From an uncultured Clostridia bacterium (GTDB lineage: Bacteria > Bacillota > Clostridia > Christensenellales > Borkfalkiaceae), in contig CAJGCK010000002.1 of the NCBI GenBank assembly GCA_904501795.1, positions 1-42,617 of the forward strand: DNA of 42,617 nt, read 5' to 3'. Below are positions 7,199-15,411 of this stretch, piece after piece. Position 1 is the first letter of the stretch, and each line of letters starts with the position of its first letter. The position numbers and the translations under genes were made by a program. The notes under the pieces are model-generated. The model made no database searches and was not told where the DNA came from. It saw only the letters and a program-made list of their open reading frames with translations.

Positions 7199-8200
7199 CT
7201 ATTTCGTTTTAACTGATATTTTTTTAAGTAATTGAGTGTTGCCTATCGCGATACCGCCACCCAAGGCGACTGACATATCGGCGTTTTCGGCAACGTTGAT
7301 TTTCATCGAAAATTCGTTGGAAAAATACCTTTCAATATCGTACACTTTAACACCTGCCCCCGATAGATACAAACCTGATTTCCTAATCTCTGCGGATACT
7401 TCGGGCGGGAGTTTAACAAGCAATTCTTTTGCCAAACCGATTATTTTATCGTAATATTTTTTTATCGGAGTTAGTATATCCACCGCTTTTATTGAAATTG
7501 CACGCGGTGTGCCCGTTTTAGCGTCCCTACCGTGAACGAGTGTTGAAAGCCCGTCGTCATCGGAAAGAGAACCTATTTCGTTCTTTATGCGTTCTGCTGT
7601 TAAAAGACCGATTTGAACGCCGTATACTTCGGCAATATAATCTATAAGGTCGGTACAAATTTTATTAACGCCTACGTTAACTGAAAAACCTGCTATTATA
7701 CCGTCTAATGATAAAACGGCAACGTTTGTTGTTCCACCTGCCATATCTATTACGAAACAAGGACTAAAATCGTTGAGCGGAACACGTTGACCTAAGGCGG
7801 ATAAAATAGGCGCTTCTACAAAGTACACTTTATTAATACCTGCCGATTTAGCAACGTTTTCATATTTTAACAATAGATCGCCCGTTATACCGCATGGTAC
7901 GCCAAAAACGGCGTGAACGCCAAATAATCTACTTGTTACGCCAACTTTTTTCAAAAAATAATTGAGTAGTTTAATTGCCGATTCTTCGTTTACTATTTCA
8001 CCTTCAAACACAGGAAAAACCGTTTTCGTTTTTTCGGCGGTTTTGCCTATAAGTTTTTTTGCTTCTTGTCCGTAAGCCTTTATTTGATTTTTATCCGTTG
8101 TATTAACGGCAACAACGGTTGGTTCGCTTAAAACCATACCACTGCCGACCTTAAAAATATTCGTAGTTAAACTATCAAAATCAATTGCTAATTTTTCCAA
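7199..8200 (-). CDS. MreB-like bacterial actin (divergent)
   Basis: A 333-residue actin-fold ATPase of the MreB/Mbl family. The N-terminal phosphate loop region is IDFDSLTTNIF where MreB has DLGTANT, followed by GMVLSEPTVVAV. The second phosphate loop is IDMAGGTTNVAVLSLDGII, close to MreB. GRDAKTGTPRAISI and SGLYLSGAGVKVYDI match later MreB segments, and GGGIAIGN lies at the end. It should form filaments under the membrane, but divergence in the first nucleotide loop suggests a paralogue. The start is TTG with GGAG nine bases upstream. Terminators flank it on both sides. Proximity to minDE hints at a role in positioning. Confidence 0.8.
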   Translation of the reverse strand: MEKLAIDFDSLTTNIFKVGSGMVLSEPTVVAVNTTDKNQIKAYGQEAKKLIGKTAEKTKTVFPVFEGEIVNEESAIKLLNYFLKKVGVTSRLFGVHAVFGVPCGITGDLLLKYENVAKSAGINKVYFVEAPILSALGQRVPLNDFSPCFVIDMAGGTTNVAVLSLDGIIAGFSVNVGVNKICTDLIDYIAEVYGVQIGLLTAERIKNEIGSLSDDDGLSTLVHGRDAKTGTPRAISIKAVDILTPIKKYYDKIIGLAKELLVKLPPEVSAEIRKSGLYLSGAGVKVYDIERYFSNEFSMKINVAENADMSVALGGGIAIGNTQLLKKISVKTK

Positions 8201-8222
8201 TTTTCTTTCTCCAACTTCTTAA

Positions 8223-8256
8223 TTTAAAACCGACGCCGATATAAACACAGCGTCGG
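8223..8256 (-). terminator. Terminator after the Ppx/GppA gene
   Basis: On the minus strand CCGACGC (8250-8256) pairs with GCGTCGG (8230-8236), followed by TTTT and AT-rich sequence. It lies 11 bases beyond the phosphatase stop. Confidence 0.75.
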
Positions 8257-8267
8257 ATAAATTGAAA

Positions 8268-9782
8268 CTATAATATTTCTAAATTCTTTTTGAATATCTT
8301 TCTAAAATCTGCGCTTATTTGTATTGCAGAATTAAGTTCTAACGAAGCGTCCCCTTCAACTTCCGTTTTCATTATAACGGAATCGCCCAAAATATCGCAA
8401 TTGATACCACTAACTACCGAAGATAAACTTCTATCAAAACTGTCCGCCAAACGTAGCATAACGCCCATTTTTTTAACAGCATCTATATCTTCATCACCAA
8501 CCAAGTCGCGATATCTTGCCCAGTCAATTAGGTTAATATCTTCTATTGCCGAAGACGAAACCACGAATGAAGCCATAACCAAATCTCTATGACTAATACC
8601 GTTAATTTGCGCGTTCAACACGATATATCCGCTATGTTTTTCAAAGTTATAAAAACCAACTGTCCTACCCGTTTCGTACATATGTGCGGCAACTTTCAAT
8701 ATCTTAAGATATTGACGTGGGAATTTGTGCAAAACTCTTAGTTGTTTAAATAGTTGAACGGCTAAGTTAACAACGTGGTTGGTGTGCGCTTGATTACAAC
8801 CGTAAAAATCGGTTAACGTGTTCAAACTATACGACAAAACATCGGTAATAGGCTTGTCCAAAGTTTGCGGAACGGCATAGTTAAACAATATACCCGTTCT
8901 TAAACCACTTGCGCTTATTATAACGTTGCCAAGGTTCATATATTTCTTAAAAGCAGAAATAGCAGCTAACGCGCTAGGTAAAATATCCGCTCTGCCTATT
9001 GATAAACCTTTGATTTTTTTCTTTCTATCTAAGTCAAGCCCCTTGATTAAGTCGTAAACGTGGTTAAAATCGTTGTCGTTGACTACGTAATTATGTATTG
9101 CGCGAAGCGGATATTTTTTCATAATCTTAGTCATACGGCAAATATTACGGAAAGAACCGCCAACGCCTATCATTTGCGCTTCGGGATCAACGTCTTTAAG
9201 CCATTCTACCTTTTTTAATTGTTCGGTAAAGAATTCTTCAACCTTTACTGCTTGCTGATCGGGTGTTAATCCGTCGTTTTTAAATAATTCGGTTAAAGTT
9301 ATTGCGCCGAAAGGCAAAGTTTCGTAATTAAGTAGATTACGTCTATTGTAATAAACGATTTTCGTGCTACCGCCACCGATTTCTAAAATAATTCCTTTAG
9401 GAACGTCCATAGTGTTTATAACGCCACGATATACGTACATCGCCTCTTCTTCCGCGCTTAAAACACGAAGTTTAATGCCACAAGTTGCCGAAACTTCGTC
9501 TAAAAAACTGCGTTGATTTTTTGCACGACGAACTGCCGCGGTTGCCACAGCTATAATTCTTTCTATTCCGTTTGCGTCACAAAGCTTGCGGAACATTTTT
9601 AAAACACGTATTGTTTCTTGTATCCTTTGGGGTTTAAGAAACCCGTCTCTTTCCATTTCTTCGCCAAGTCTGGGGGCTTCTTTAAGTTGGTCAATTATTT
9701 GAAAATGACCGTTTTCTTTTACTTCAATAAGCAAGAGCCTTGCAGTATTTGAGCCTAAATCTATTATTGCTATTTTTTCCAA
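8268..9782 (-). CDS. Ppx/GppA family phosphatase
   Basis: A 504-residue exopolyphosphatase / guanosine pentaphosphatase family protein. The actin-like catalytic half shows IIDLGSNTARLLL (6-18), TAAVRRAKN and the second phosphate loop ILEIGGGSTKIVYY. The C-terminal half has the helical HD-type layout of long Ppx proteins, but the usual HD pair reads HMYETG, so its metal site looks degenerate. It should hydrolyse polyphosphate or pppGpp; sequence alone does not decide. The start is TTG with AGAGGG upstream. A weak promoter (TGTACA, 17 bases, TAAAAT) lies at about 9822-9850. Confidence 0.88.
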   Translation of the reverse strand: MEKIAIIDLGSNTARLLLIEVKENGHFQIIDQLKEAPRLGEEMERDGFLKPQRIQETIRVLKMFRKLCDANGIERIIAVATAAVRRAKNQRSFLDEVSATCGIKLRVLSAEEEAMYVYRGVINTMDVPKGIILEIGGGSTKIVYYNRRNLLNYETLPFGAITLTELFKNDGLTPDQQAVKVEEFFTEQLKKVEWLKDVDPEAQMIGVGGSFRNICRMTKIMKKYPLRAIHNYVVNDNDFNHVYDLIKGLDLDRKKKIKGLSIGRADILPSALAAISAFKKYMNLGNVIISASGLRTGILFNYAVPQTLDKPITDVLSYSLNTLTDFYGCNQAHTNHVVNLAVQLFKQLRVLHKFPRQYLKILKVAAHMYETGRTVGFYNFEKHSGYIVLNAQINGISHRDLVMASFVVSSSAIEDINLIDWARYRDLVGDEDIDAVKKMGVMLRLADSFDRSLSSVVSGINCDILGDSVIMKTEVEGDASLELNSAIQISADFRKIFKKNLEIL

Positions 9783-10009
9783 GTCTTTTACCCTCTTTTA
9801 TTAGAATTAATCATATTTTAACACGGTTTTTTTGTTTTGTACAGTCGTTTTTTTAAATTTTGTGCAAATTTTACAAATATTTTTTTCAAAATTATTTTGA
9901 TTTTATTCAATTTCTATTAAATTGATTATTTTTTAGCGATTTATTAATGTTTTTTGCAAATACTTAATACCTTTTTTATCTAATATTTTAGTGTTTTTGC
10001 ATAAAAATT
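9783..10009. other. AT-rich intergenic stretch
   Basis: This 227-base gap between the Ppx/GppA gene and the TauE/SafE pair is extremely AT-rich. Apart from the weak phosphatase promoter on the minus strand near 9822-9850, I see no gene, strong hairpin or repeat. Confidence 0.6.
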
Positions 10010-10381
10010 TTATTCGGTTTTTCCTAAAAAGGTAAAAACAACCTGAAAAATCGATAATAAAATTAAAAATCCACCAAAAATTTTTTTTAGAATTTCTCCC
10101 GTAATTTGTTGCGCGATAACACACCCTATTACACACGTTAACAACCCGGAAAGTATTATAAAAATTACGTCCTTAAACTCGACTAATTTATTTTTTATAT
10201 GAATAATTAAGGCTACCACCGCCATTGGAATAAAACTAACTAAATTTATTGCCTGTGCATTATGTTGACCAACCGAATAAAAAATGTTTAATAGTGATAT
10301 CAAAACCGTTCCGCCACCCATTCCCATTCCACCTAAAACTCCACCTAAAAGTCCTGCTAATACAAAATACAAAAACTCCAT
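10010..10381 (-). CDS. Half-length TauE/SafE family permease protein (second of pair)
   Basis: A 123-residue membrane protein with about four transmembrane helices and the TauE/SafE (formerly DUF81) glycine-rich start AGLLGGVLGGMGMGGGTVLI. Full-length family members, proposed exporters of sulfite, sulfoacetate or similar anions, are about 250 residues with two such repeats; this is one repeat. The start at 10381 is chosen for AAGGAG just upstream rather than the longer open frame. It follows another half-length homologue, so the two probably assemble as a heterodimer. The substrate is unknown. Confidence 0.82.
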   Translation of the reverse strand: MEFLYFVLAGLLGGVLGGMGMGGGTVLISLLNIFYSVGQHNAQAINLVSFIPMAVVALIIHIKNKLVEFKDVIFIILSGLLTCVIGCVIAQQITGEILKKIFGGFLILLSIFQVVFTFLGKTE

Positions 10382-10389
10382 ATATCTCC

Positions 10390-10776
10390 TTAGAAAAATA
10401 ACATTTTTGCGCCTGCAAAAATCATTACTAGTGAAAAAATTAAAACTATCCATTTTGACGATAATTTTTTTAGCGTCAGAGCGCCTATTATTCCACCCGC
10501 AACAACACCTAACGCGACTGGTAAACCAGTTTCTATTTTTAAGTTACCGTACCAAATATATAAAATCCCGCTTAATATTGATAAAGGTAAAATTATTAAA
10601 ATTGCAGTAGCATGCGCCTTTTTTGTCTCTCGTTTTAATAGGAAAATTAGCATAGGAACGACAATCATTCCACCACCGCCACCAAACAATCCGTTAATTA
10701 GACCCGCGACGGCACCGGTTAATATTGCGATTAGTTTTTGGGTTAAGTTTTCTTTTTTTAACTTTTTTTCACTCAT
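10390..10776 (-). CDS. Half-length TauE/SafE family permease protein (first of pair)
   Basis: A 128-residue membrane protein with a basic N terminus (SEKKLKKENLTQK), the repeat signature GAVAGLINGLFGGGGGMIVV and about four transmembrane helices. Like its downstream neighbour it is one half of the usual TauE/SafE permease; the genes are eight bases apart. Opposite N-terminal charge (basic here, acidic MEF in the neighbour) would fit insertion in opposite orientations. No convincing SD precedes the ATG, so the start is less certain. Substrate unknown. Confidence 0.8.
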   Translation of the reverse strand: MSEKKLKKENLTQKLIAILTGAVAGLINGLFGGGGGMIVVPMLIFLLKRETKKAHATAILIILPLSILSGILYIWYGNLKIETGLPVALGVVAGGIIGALTLKKLSSKWIVLIFSLVMIFAGAKMLFF

Positions 10777-10855
10777 AGAAGTTAGTATTTGAAAAAATTT
10801 TGGTTTAATACGCCAAAAAAATTTGCTTTTTCTCTACTTTTATTGATAATTAGGG

Positions 10856-10884
10856 TTGATTTTAAGTTAAAAATAATGTATAAT
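10856..10884 (+). promoter_or_regulatory. Promoter of the 999-residue surface protein
   Basis: -35 TTGATT (10856-10861), 17-base spacer, -10 TATAAT (10879-10884). The transcript would start near 10891, giving a leader of about 69 AT-rich bases before the ATG. Confidence 0.75.
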
Positions 10885-10959
10885 GTTTTAAATTATGCTT
10901 TTATAGTTTAAAATTTATATAAAAGATACAATTAATTTCGTTTTTTTAATAGGTGATTT

Positions 10960-13959
10960 ATGACTAACAATGCAAAGTTTATTAAAATGAAAAAACGTTC
11001 AATCTTTACGCTAACCATCTGTTTCATTCTTAGCGTTTTGTTGTTGTTCTGTTCGGCGTGCGCGTCACCGTCGACTAAAAACGACGATAAGTTTTCTAAA
11101 ACGGAAAACGATACCGCTATTTTGAAAAACGGTTCTTTTGAATACGGCAGTTATACTTTAGATGACGACGATTTCCCGAAGATTAGTTCCATAACCGGTT
11201 GGTCTTCTGTTGTTGCTGAAAACTCTGCCGATACTTCTCGTGTTAATTCGGGTATAATCAAAACAACCGATTCAGCGTGGACTGAATTGATTAATTATCT
11301 ATACAAAGATTCCGATTTTAAAAAATACGCAGTTGCTAAATACGGCATCACCGAAACTGAAGAAAGTGAAATTAAAGCAAAAATTGCTCAAAACTTTACG
11401 TCCCCTGGTGTTCCAACGGGTTCTGAAGGCTCAAAAGTTTTGATGATCAACAACTATGCTAAGTACAACGAAGGTACAGCACAAAGAATAACGGCTTCGA
11501 CTTCCGTTGCACTTACCGCCGGTGAATATGGTAAATTAACCGTTTCAGTTAAAACCGCAAATCTTTCGTTCAACGAAAGCAATAAAGGTGGCGCTAACGT
11601 TAAGGTTACCCCAACCATAGACGCTACTGAACTTGCTCCCTACGCTATCTACGGCATAAAAGATACCGAGTGGACCACCTATACCATATACATTAAGGGC
11701 GACAAAGAATTTGTCACTTCATACGACGTACAACTTGGCTTAGGCTTTGGTAACGGTAAAAATATGACTTCAGACTTTACCGAAGGTACCGCTTATTTCG
11801 ACAACGTAGTTTTTGAAAAGATTGATGAAGCCGATTATCTTTCGGCAACGCAATCATTAACAGCAACCAACATAGAGTTTAATAGCGACGAAAAAACCTT
11901 AGTTAACGTAAATAACGACAAATCGTTTGCTATCGATATGACTTTTGATTATGCAAACGGATATTTCAATACTCTTGATTTGGCATCTTCAATATCGGCA
12001 AACTACACCACTTCGGGTGCTGGAAACGTTGGTAAATTTAACGGAAGTTCGGCTAATGAACTTACTAAAACCACCAGCGAATACACTTTACAACTAGTTA
12101 AAGCAAGTTACACCATTACTTTAACTAACCCTGCTTTTAACGTTAAACCTAACGAATATTGTTTCGTTTCATTCAATTTAAAGAACAACCTTTCTTCTTT
12201 CGATAGAAAAGGTATTACCGTTTACGTTTACGACGATAACGGAGTTGATGAGAAAAACGTTACTAACGCCATTACTTTTACCGAAGTTGGTGAAGAAAAA
12301 TTATGCAGACTTATAATTAAAAACAACTTTAAGACAGGTAGCGCTAGACCCTTCTATCTAGTTATTGTAGTTGGCCCGACCGACGTTAACGATAGAGTTC
12401 AAGACAACTATGCAACGGGTACTGTTACTATCCAAAACTTACAATATGCAAGTGGACAATCAACTCAATTCGAAGTTGACTCTTTCGGTAACTCAACCGA
12501 CGTTGAGACTGAAAACTACGCAGTATATAATTTCCTTTCAAACACTGCGTCTAACATTACTACGTTATATTCTGGTTCAACCGAAGATTACACCGACACT
12601 TCTTCTTCGGAAACCTTTAACCTTGCCCCTGCCCTCAGCGAGTTTGGTAAAATCGTAGACTACCCCGTTAACGTTAAAGGATACACCGGCATTACTTCTG
12701 ACAGCGCTTTCCTTTCAACTTCAAACACAAATTATTTAACCAACACTAGAAGCGCAAACGGTAAAGACGGTAACTTTGCAGGCTTAATTAATACAAAATA
12801 TATAAACGGCTATTCTGCTGATATTAAAACGGCAATCGGCACTTCTCTTAACGGATTATATACCGCTGAAAAGAACTTGCAACCCGTTATGATCTACAAT
12901 AAAGAAGCTTCTTCTTACGGCTTTATTGGTTCGACTTTAACCGTTGAAAGCAACTCTTTCGCAAAAGTTTCACTAAAAGTAAGAACTATTGGCGATGCTA
13001 AAGCTTTCATATATTTGGTTAACGTTGTTGGTGACGTTAAAAACGTTTTAGAGTTAGACACTTTCACTTCTAATACCGACGGTTATAGTTACGTTAGCAA
13101 CGGAGACGAATATTCGAATAACCTTTTCGAATTAACTGTAGATAAAAACGTTTTAGGCGATGACGACTGGGCAACCGTTACTTTCTACGTTGCAACCGGT
13201 GTTACCGAAAAGAAATTCCGTTTGGAATTCTGGAACGGTGGAAGAGACGGCTCTTTAGCAACCGCTTCTCAAGGCATGATTTACGTTGATGATATACAAG
13301 TTTCTACGATGGAGGCGTTCGTTGAACATACTGACGTTGAAGGAAACACTTGGGTTAATACATTCACTAATAACGAAAGCGTTTTATACGGCGTTGTTCC
13401 AACTGAAGCAGGATTATATAGACAAGTATTAACCGAACAAGAAGAAACCTTTAACTCGCAATATCCCGACTCGCAAGTCTCTTACGTTTCTAAATACGTT
13501 TGGGTTAAATCTGACAAAGTTGTATACGGCATATTTAACTCTATCGATCCTATCGTATACAACCCCTACAACTCGCTTCCTGCTGAACCTACTGGTTCGG
13601 GATGCACGGGAACGGTTGACGCTTCTACTTTCTGGATGTCGTTCTCGTCTATCTTGCTAAGCGTTGCGTTATTATTAGCGTTAGTAATGCTATTTGTTAA
13701 GAGGTTTATTCTTAAACGTAAAGCAAACGCAAGCGACGCTAAGTCTCACTACAAAGTAAGAAGTAGATATTCTACCGCTAAAGCTATAAAACAAAACAAA
13801 GAAAAAACTGTTGAAGACAGCGAGGAAACACCACCTACTGAAGAAGAGGAAGTTGTTGAAGAAGAGGTAGAAATCTTAAACGAAGAAACTGAAAACCAAC
13901 CCGAAGAAAGCGATTACGAATATGGTGAAGTTCAAGACTTTGGCAAAGACGAAGAATAA
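10960..13959 (+). CDS. Large membrane-anchored extracellular protein, function unknown
   Basis: A 999-residue secreted protein. The N terminus has a basic start (KMKKR, 9-13), a hydrophobic core (14-31) and CSACAS, which resembles a lipobox around Cys34 but has Cys rather than Leu at -3. Residues of about 50-885 are Ser/Thr/Asn/Asp-rich and beta-like. LKNGSFEYGS with later GWSS, then AYFDNVVFEKI (about 280) and MIYVDDIQVS (about 780), look like beginnings and ends of carbohydrate-binding-module jelly-roll domains, so two or more may be present. A transmembrane helix (about 895-915) is followed by a basic segment and a very acidic tail (EEEEVVEEEVE). It has its own promoter, an AGGTGA SD and a terminator; frequent AAC, TAC and TTC codons suggest high expression. 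I do not recognise a catalytic domain. Confidence 0.75.
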   Translation: MTNNAKFIKMKKRSIFTLTICFILSVLLLFCSACASPSTKNDDKFSKTENDTAILKNGSFEYGSYTLDDDDFPKISSITGWSSVVAENSADTSRVNSGIIKTTDSAWTELINYLYKDSDFKKYAVAKYGITETEESEIKAKIAQNFTSPGVPTGSEGSKVLMINNYAKYNEGTAQRITASTSVALTAGEYGKLTVSVKTANLSFNESNKGGANVKVTPTIDATELAPYAIYGIKDTEWTTYTIYIKGDKEFVTSYDVQLGLGFGNGKNMTSDFTEGTAYFDNVVFEKIDEADYLSATQSLTATNIEFNSDEKTLVNVNNDKSFAIDMTFDYANGYFNTLDLASSISANYTTSGAGNVGKFNGSSANELTKTTSEYTLQLVKASYTITLTNPAFNVKPNEYCFVSFNLKNNLSSFDRKGITVYVYDDNGVDEKNVTNAITFTEVGEEKLCRLIIKNNFKTGSARPFYLVIVVGPTDVNDRVQDNYATGTVTIQNLQYASGQSTQFEVDSFGNSTDVETENYAVYNFLSNTASNITTLYSGSTEDYTDTSSSETFNLAPALSEFGKIVDYPVNVKGYTGITSDSAFLSTSNTNYLTNTRSANGKDGNFAGLINTKYINGYSADIKTAIGTSLNGLYTAEKNLQPVMIYNKEASSYGFIGSTLTVESNSFAKVSLKVRTIGDAKAFIYLVNVVGDVKNVLELDTFTSNTDGYSYVSNGDEYSNNLFELTVDKNVLGDDDWATVTFYVATGVTEKKFRLEFWNGGRDGSLATASQGMIYVDDIQVSTMEAFVEHTDVEGNTWVNTFTNNESVLYGVVPTEAGLYRQVLTEQEETFNSQYPDSQVSYVSKYVWVKSDKVVYGIFNSIDPIVYNPYNSLPAEPTGSGCTGTVDASTFWMSFSSILLSVALLLALVMLFVKRFILKRKANASDAKSHYKVRSRYSTAKAIKQNKEKTVEDSEETPPTEEEEVVEEEVEILNEETENQPEESDYEYGEVQDFGKDEE

Positions 13960-13973
13960 TTAAATGCTATTAA

Positions 13974-14001
13974 AGGCGCAACGAAAAGTTGCGCCTTTTT
14001 T
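13974..14001 (+). terminator. Terminator of the surface-protein gene
   Basis: AGGCGCAAC (13974-13982), loop GAAAA, GTTGCGCCT (13988-13996), then a T-run. It starts 14 bases after the stop codon. Confidence 0.9.
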
Positions 14002-14051
14002 ATATTTTACTATTGTATAACTTTAACAGTTGTTACGCATATAAATATTAT

Positions 14052-15107
14052 ATGAGTTCTATCGTTTTAACCGGTGGCGGAACTGCAGGGCACTGTATCC
14101 CCCACCTTGCAATTTTGCCCTATCTAAAAACGCACTTTGATAAAATTTATTATATAGGTAGCAAAAACGGTATTGAAAAAGAAATAATTGAAAAAGAAAA
14201 AATTACTTATTTTTCAGTGCCATGTTGTAAACTTAAAAGAAAGTTTGATTTTTCAAACCTTAAAATTCCTTTTGTGTTATTATCGGGGATAATTAGCGCG
14301 GGGGAAATTTTAGATAAAATTAAACCCGACGTAATATTTTCTAAAGGCGGATACGTATCAATCCCAACGGTTATTGCGGGAAAAAATAGAAACATTCCTA
14401 TCGTGGCTCATGAAAGTGATTTTACAGTTGGCCTAGCAAATAAAATATCACAAAAATTTTGCAACAAAATTTTAACTTCTTTTCCTGAAACGGCAAAAAC
14501 GATAAAAAACGGCGAATACGTCGGCCCACCTATTAGAAGCGAGATTTTTAACGTTAATAAAACTTTAGCGGAGAATACTTTTTCTTTTAAAAACAAAAAG
14601 CCCGTCCTTCTTGTTTTAGGCGGAAGTCAAGGCTCTAAAAAAATCAACCAAGTCGTGAGAGAGTGTTTACCCGAACTGTTAAAAAAATTTAACGTTTTAC
14701 ACGTGTGTGGAAAAGGTAATTTAGATAATTCTATTATTGAAAAAAACTATCTACAAATAGAATACACACACGAAATTGAAAAAGCATACGCAGTATGTTC
14801 GGTATGCGTGTCAAGGGCAGGCTCTAACGTATTGTTTGAACTTTTAGCGCTAAAAATACCTTGCGTTCTAATACCGCTACCTAAAGACCAATCGCGTGGT
14901 GATCAATTAGTAAATGCCCTTTACTTTCAAAAATTAGGGCTTGTTAGCGTTCTTGAACAAAACGCCATAACGCCCTATTCATTATATAATTACGTTACCT
15001 GCGCGTACGAAAACCGTCATAATCTAGAGCATCTTTTCGCTCGTTTCCCCGTGACTGATAAGAGTAGGCAGATTTCTCGAATAATTTACGAGCAGGCAAA
15101 GAAGTAG
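14052..15107 (+). CDS. murG: MurG-type UDP-GlcNAc:lipid I GlcNAc transferase
   Basis: A 351-residue GT-B transferase predicted to add GlcNAc to undecaprenyl-PP-MurNAc-pentapeptide, making lipid II at the inner membrane face. The N-terminal loop LTGGGTAGHCIPHL (6-19), AHESDFTVGLANK, the loop LGGSQGSKKINQ and SRAGSNVLFELLALKIPCVLIPLP are MurG features. HESD replaces the classical HEQN, as in the second MurG (MurG2-type) of some Firmicutes, so another copy may exist in the genome. An upstream ATG (13989) lies inside the preceding terminator and is rejected; the chosen ATG has no obvious SD. No other mur genes are adjacent. Confidence 0.87.
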   Translation: MSSIVLTGGGTAGHCIPHLAILPYLKTHFDKIYYIGSKNGIEKEIIEKEKITYFSVPCCKLKRKFDFSNLKIPFVLLSGIISAGEILDKIKPDVIFSKGGYVSIPTVIAGKNRNIPIVAHESDFTVGLANKISQKFCNKILTSFPETAKTIKNGEYVGPPIRSEIFNVNKTLAENTFSFKNKKPVLLVLGGSQGSKKINQVVRECLPELLKKFNVLHVCGKGNLDNSIIEKNYLQIEYTHEIEKAYAVCSVCVSRAGSNVLFELLALKIPCVLIPLPKDQSRGDQLVNALYFQKLGLVSVLEQNAITPYSLYNYVTCAYENRHNLEHLFARFPVTDKSRQISRIIYEQAKK

Positions 15108-15279
15108 CGTAGTAACAATGCGTTTTATTTAGTCCTTTAACGTCTTCAAAATATTTGCTAAGCTCCGTTTTTTTATATTCAATTATTATAGCGTCGTTTG
15201 TTCTTTCTCGGTTTTTAGCCCTGAAAGTTAACGCGCTATTTTTCTTTTTAAAAAACAATCTCATAATTATTTCTAACAT
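14995..15279 (-). CDS. Small protein of unknown function, divergent from a WYL regulator
   Basis: A possible 94-residue protein that I do not recognise. The main support is its start: GGAGG lies seven bases before the ATG at 15279, with the TTGACA palindrome (15318-15335) upstream. It begins with a short hydrophobic stretch (LEIIMRLFF) and then KKK, and the rest is polar and basic, with AKNRERTND and ELSKYFEDVKG. The last 113 bases overlap the convergent murG end, which weakens the call for the C-terminal part; the true protein might be a decayed or frameshifted gene. The divergent arrangement suggests control by the neighbouring WYL regulator. Confidence 0.4.
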   Translation of the reverse strand: MLEIIMRLFFKKKNSALTFRAKNRERTNDAIIIEYKKTELSKYFEDVKGLNKTHCYYATSLPARKLFEKSAYSYQSRGNERKDALDYDGFRTRR

Positions 15280-15317
15280 ACTTTTCCCTCCGAACAACTA
15301 TATATTAAGCCACTTTT

Positions 15318-15335
15318 TTGACATACGGGTGTCAA
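15318..15335. promoter_or_regulatory. TTGACA-N6-TGTCAA palindrome, candidate operator
   Basis: A perfect 6+6 inverted repeat around a 6-base spacer lies between the WYL regulator gene and the divergent small gene. A third TTGACA half-site at 15360-15365 serves as the -35 of the regulator promoter. Position and symmetry suggest a dimeric regulator site, plausibly autoregulatory. Confidence 0.5.
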
Positions 15336-15359
15336 CTTAAAAAACTTTTATTAAATTCG

Positions 15360-15388
15360 TTGACATTAATTAATATTTATTTTAAAAT
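15360..15388 (+). promoter_or_regulatory. Promoter of the WYL regulator gene
   Basis: -35 TTGACA (15360-15365), 17-base spacer, -10 TAAAAT (15383-15388), placed shortly before the AAGGAG ribosome binding site of the regulator gene. Confidence 0.75.
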
Positions 15389-15411
15389 ACGAATTAAGGA
15401 GAATTATTATT

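Noticed and set aside
9933..10136. Minus-strand 67-codon frame after the TauE/SafE pair
   Set aside because: It overlaps the supported permease gene out of frame and runs into AT-rich noncoding DNA.
13989..14051. N-terminal extension of the MurG-type protein
   Set aside because: It begins inside the terminator of the preceding gene and has no family similarity; MurG starts at the LTGGGTAGH region.
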